This document shows, piece by piece, positions 14,235 to 16,232 of a stretch of DNA of 16,232 nucleotides (the stretch's first letter is position 1; every line of letters starts with the position of its first letter). The DNA comes from Candidatus Glassiibacteriota bacterium. Lineage in GTDB: Bacteria > Gemmatimonadota > Glassbacteria > GWA2-58-10. A program made the position numbers and the translations under genes. The notes beneath the pieces were generated by a model. That model saw only the letters and a list, made by a program, of their open reading frames with translations, was not told the origin of the DNA and ran no database searches. The stretch spans positions 1-16,232 of the forward strand of contig JAFGTO010000450.1 in assembly GCA_016934095.1 (NCBI GenBank), given 5' to 3'.

Positions 14235-14377
14235 GCCGGAAACGCCCCGGAAGCCGGAAGGGGCAAGGGCACAGAGCACATAGGCATAAAGGCCCAACCA
14301 CCATGTCGCCCCGGGTGTTTTTCCCTGCCGGTGATGCAGGTGCAGCCAAGCCGGTAATCATCCTGGAGTGAAAGCCG
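14235..14377. other. Intergenic gap between the channel and cca genes
   Basis: The gap holds a weak hairpin (GCCCC 14244-14248 / GGGGC 14260-14264), copy B of the dispersed repeat (14262-14320), and the RBS of cca (GGAG 14365-14368, 9 bases before ATG). No clear promoter is seen. Confidence 0.5.
14262..14320 (+). repeat. Dispersed intergenic repeat, copy B
   Basis: GGCACAGAGCACATAGGCAT (14269-14288), then AAAGGCCCAACCACC and CGCCCCGGGTG, reads as the reverse complement of the sequence at 7071-7127: shared CCCGGGG, TGG-GG, GGGCCT, and spaced TGCC/TGTGC words in the same order. The similarity is imperfect and was aligned by eye. Confidence 0.45.
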
Positions 14378-15793
14378 ATGGGTATCGAGCCAGGGACAAT
14401 CGAGGCGATCAGGCGGCTGGCCGTGGAGATAGCCGGTAAGGGAGGCCGGGCGTTTTACGTGGGCGGCTACGTGCGGGACAGCCTGCTGGGGCGGGCCGCC
14501 AAGGATGTGGATGTCGAGGTTTACGGGCTGGACCTCGACAGCCTGCAGGGAGTGCTGGAAGGCTGCGGCTGCGGCAAAGCCCTGCTGGTGGGCCGCCAGT
14601 TCGGGGTGCTGCGCCTGGAGGACCTGGATGCCGACTGGTCCGTGCCCCGCACCGACAGCAGCGGCCGCAGGCCCCGGGTGGCTGTCGACCCTTCGCTTGC
14701 CCCGGCCGAGGCCGCCAGGCGCCGCGACCTGACCATGAACGCGATGCTGATGGACGTGCTGGGCGGCGAGGTGCTGGACCCCTGGGGCGGGCGCGAAGAC
14801 CTGGAAAGAGGTGTGCTGCGCACTCCCGACCCGGAGAAGTTTGTCGAGGACCCCCTGCGCTATTACCGGGTGATGCAGTTCGCAGCGCGCTTCGAGATGA
14901 AGCCGGACCGGGCCCTGGCCGCGGTCTGCCGGAGGATGAAGATCGCACCGGTGGCCGCCGAGCGGGTGGAGGATGAGTTCGCAAAACTCCTGCTGGAGGC
15001 GCGGCGGCCCTCGCTGGGCCTGAGGTTCCTGGATGAGACAGGCCGGCTGAGCGAAGTGCTGCCCGAGCTGGTGCCGCTGAAAGAGACTCCCCAGGAGCCG
15101 GACTGGCACCCGGAGGGCGATGTCTGGGGCCACACCCTGCAGGTGGTGGATGCCGCGGCAGGGCTGCGCAGCGGGGCCCGGGAGCGCGACCTGATGCTGG
15201 CCTGGGCCGCACTCTGCCATGACTTGGGCAAGCCGGCCACCACCACGGTACGCCAGGGCCGGATACGCACCCCTGAGCACGACCGGGAGAGTGCGCGCCT
15301 GGCCGGCGGCCTGCTGAACAGGCTGGTGCGCAAGAACAAGGTGGTACGCAAGGGCGCGCTCAAGCTGGTGGCCCAGCACATGAAACCGATGCAGTTCTTC
15401 CAGAACCGCTCGACAGCCAAGGGGTTCAAGCGCCTGGCCCTCAAGTTGGCCCCGGAGGCAGACCTCGAGCTGCTGAGCGACTTGGCCCTGGCGGACTTCC
15501 GGGGCACCAACCCGGAGGGCGATGGGCCGCTGGCCGGTGAATCCATGCTGCTGAGCTGGTTCCGCGAGCAGGCCCGCGCCTCGGGAGTGGAGCGCGAGCC
15601 CGAGCGCCCGGTGCTGATGGGCCGCCACCTAGATGGTTTTCTCGAACCCGGCCCGGACATGGGCAAGGTGCTGGAGCGGGCCTACCGCATCCAGCTCGAC
15701 GAGGGGATCAGGGACGTGGAGACCCTCCGCAGGCGTGTCCTGGGGGAAAAAGGGAAAAAAACACAAGATAATAATGTTCCAAAACTGCTATAA
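14378..15793 (+). CDS. cca: CCA tRNA nucleotidyltransferase with HD domain
   Basis: A 471-residue class II nucleotidyltransferase that adds or repairs the 3' CCA end of tRNAs in the cytoplasm. The catalytic region shows YVGGYVRDSLLG (27-38), the metal-binding acids in KDVDVEVYG (D43, D45), RRDLTMNAMLMD (115-126), and the nucleotide-selecting EDPLRYYRVMQFAARF (157-172). The C-terminal half has an HD phosphohydrolase-like domain with H252 (WGHTLQVVD), the H281-D282 pair (LCHDLGKPATTT) and H301 (EHDRESARL), as in multifunctional CCA enzymes. ATG 14378 has GGAG 9 bases upstream. The C-terminus (GEKGKKTQDNNVPKLL) becomes lysine-rich and AT-rich just before the composition changes downstream. CCA-adding and A-adding forms cannot be fully separated by eye. 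Confidence 0.94.
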   Translation: MGIEPGTIEAIRRLAVEIAGKGGRAFYVGGYVRDSLLGRAAKDVDVEVYGLDLDSLQGVLEGCGCGKALLVGRQFGVLRLEDLDADWSVPRTDSSGRRPRVAVDPSLAPAEAARRRDLTMNAMLMDVLGGEVLDPWGGREDLERGVLRTPDPEKFVEDPLRYYRVMQFAARFEMKPDRALAAVCRRMKIAPVAAERVEDEFAKLLLEARRPSLGLRFLDETGRLSEVLPELVPLKETPQEPDWHPEGDVWGHTLQVVDAAAGLRSGARERDLMLAWAALCHDLGKPATTTVRQGRIRTPEHDRESARLAGGLLNRLVRKNKVVRKGALKLVAQHMKPMQFFQNRSTAKGFKRLALKLAPEADLELLSDLALADFRGTNPEGDGPLAGESMLLSWFREQARASGVEREPERPVLMGRHLDGFLEPGPDMGKVLERAYRIQLDEGIRDVETLRRRVLGEKGKKTQDNNVPKLL

Positions 15794-16030
15794 CTTGACT
15801 TGTCTCTCAGATTTTATTAGATTTGACATAATGTATCTTTTTAGGCGATAGCCAGTCAGCGGGATTTTCCCGTTTCCGTCTGCAGTGGCAGGGCTGAAGT
15901 TGAATATAGTTCTGTCTCAAACCGTTCAGCACTTTTCAACTCAGAGAAAGGAGTGTCTAGCCACAATAACCAGTTACTGTTCATTTTCGTTTATTGAGGT
16001 CAAACAACCTAAGAGATAAAGGGAGAACAG
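15794..16030. other. AT-rich intergenic leader before the last gene
   Basis: These 237 bases are visibly richer in A and T than the rest of the window. They contain a sigma70-like promoter (15795-15823), an overlapping TTGACATAAT word that could act as an extended -10, and a short CGGGA-TTT-TCCCG hairpin (15860-15872). An AAAGGAG word at about 15946-15952 is not followed by a usable start. No gene seen. Confidence 0.5.
15795..15823 (+). promoter_or_regulatory. Sigma70-like promoter for the last gene
   Basis: -35 TTGACT (15795-15800), a 17-base spacer and -10 TAGATT (15818-15823). It begins 1 base after the cca stop and would give a leader of about 200 bases before ATG 16031. Confidence 0.55.
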
Positions 16031-16232
16031 ATGAGATCTATTCTGGCCGCTGTTGCGATCCTGGTAATTTCAGCGGGAACCGCCCTCGCTCAGGTAGAAA
16101 AGGGTAATATCCGGCTCGGCGGTAATTTCGTTAGTGCCTTTTTTGCAGATGCCACCCTGATGGGTGCGGAAGGTCAAGTGGGATATGTGGCCCACCCCAA
16201 CGTGGAGTTCGGGGGCACTGCGGCCTATATCA
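16031..16232 (+). CDS. Exported protein, probably outer-membrane beta-barrel (partial, 5' end only)
   Basis: ATG 16031 follows GGGAG by 5 bases. The first 20 residues (MRSILAAVAILVISAGTALA) are a clean Sec signal peptide with cleavage after ALA, before QVEKGN. The mature part begins NIRLGGNFVSAFF and continues with alternating polar and hydrophobic residues and many glycines (GQVGYVAHPNVEFGGTAAYI), the style of outer-membrane beta-barrel strands. It runs off the window after 67 codons, so family and function stay open. Confidence 0.75.
   Translation, partial: MRSILAAVAILVISAGTALAQVEKGNIRLGGNFVSAFFADATLMGAEGQVGYVAHPNVEFGGTAAYI

Noticed and set aside
14216..15628. Long open frame (470 codons) on the minus strand
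   Set aside because: It lies antisense to the clear cca gene and its protein shows no family pattern; long antisense frames are expected in GC-rich DNA.
15860..15872. Intrinsic terminator of cca (CGGGA-TTT-TCCCG)
   Set aside because: The stem is only 5 pairs, the following T run is 3 bases, and a promoter-like sequence lies between it and cca.
1..16232. Defence system, toxin-antitoxin pair, prophage or biosynthetic cluster
   Set aside because: All substantial genes match housekeeping, transport or secreted-enzyme families; no nuclease, helicase, toxin, integrase or assembly-line genes are seen.

Overview
This window reads as high-GC chromosomal DNA from a Gram-negative, probably uncultured bacterium. 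The dense, mostly housekeeping gene content, a secreted subtilase with a C-terminal dockerin, and a start-of-gene that looks like an outer-membrane barrel protein fit lineages of the FCB/Gemmatimonadota/Glassbacteria type. That placement is a guess from style and content; no marker gene here fixes the phylum. I see no rRNA, tRNA, CRISPR, phage, insertion sequence or defence genes.

Layout. Positions 2-4079 (+): the 3' end of a probable SAM-dependent methyltransferase, then a closely spaced run of a carbon-nitrogen hydrolase (nitrilase superfamily) with an N-terminal export signal, an NFACT/RqcH-family protein, and an NCS2/AzgA-type purine permease. Positions 4192-6777 (+): a large exported S8 serine protease with the full Asp-His-Asn-Ser set, a beta-rich region and a dockerin. 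Positions 6778-7221: about 440 bases without a credible gene, filled with palindromes and degenerate direct repeats. One of these repeats has a relative, inverted, at about 14262-14320.

Positions 7222-11086 (-): a leftward group transcribed in the order GH3 glycosidase (NagZ type), PuuP-like APC permease, intrinsic terminator, MntP manganese exporter. Positions 11087-11474: a divergent regulatory region with two good sigma70-like promoters facing right. Positions 11475-15793 (+): PLP-dependent threonine/serine dehydratase, a two-TM ion channel with tandem RCK domains and an unusual pore motif, and a CCA tRNA nucleotidyltransferase with an HD domain. Positions 15794-16030: an AT-rich leader with promoter-like elements. 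Position 16031 to the end (+): the start of an exported protein, cut off by the window edge.

Functionally this is a mixed housekeeping and envelope neighbourhood: nucleobase uptake, stalled-ribosome rescue, tRNA 3'-end maturation, ion homeostasis (Mn2+, K+), cell-wall sugar turnover and amino-acid use. I did not find a convincing new multi-gene system. The most unusual items are the repeat-filled intergenic region with its inverted relative, the GYT pore motif in the channel, the dockerin-subtilase with a possible non-standard start, and a hairpin that overlaps the ribosome binding site of the purine permease.
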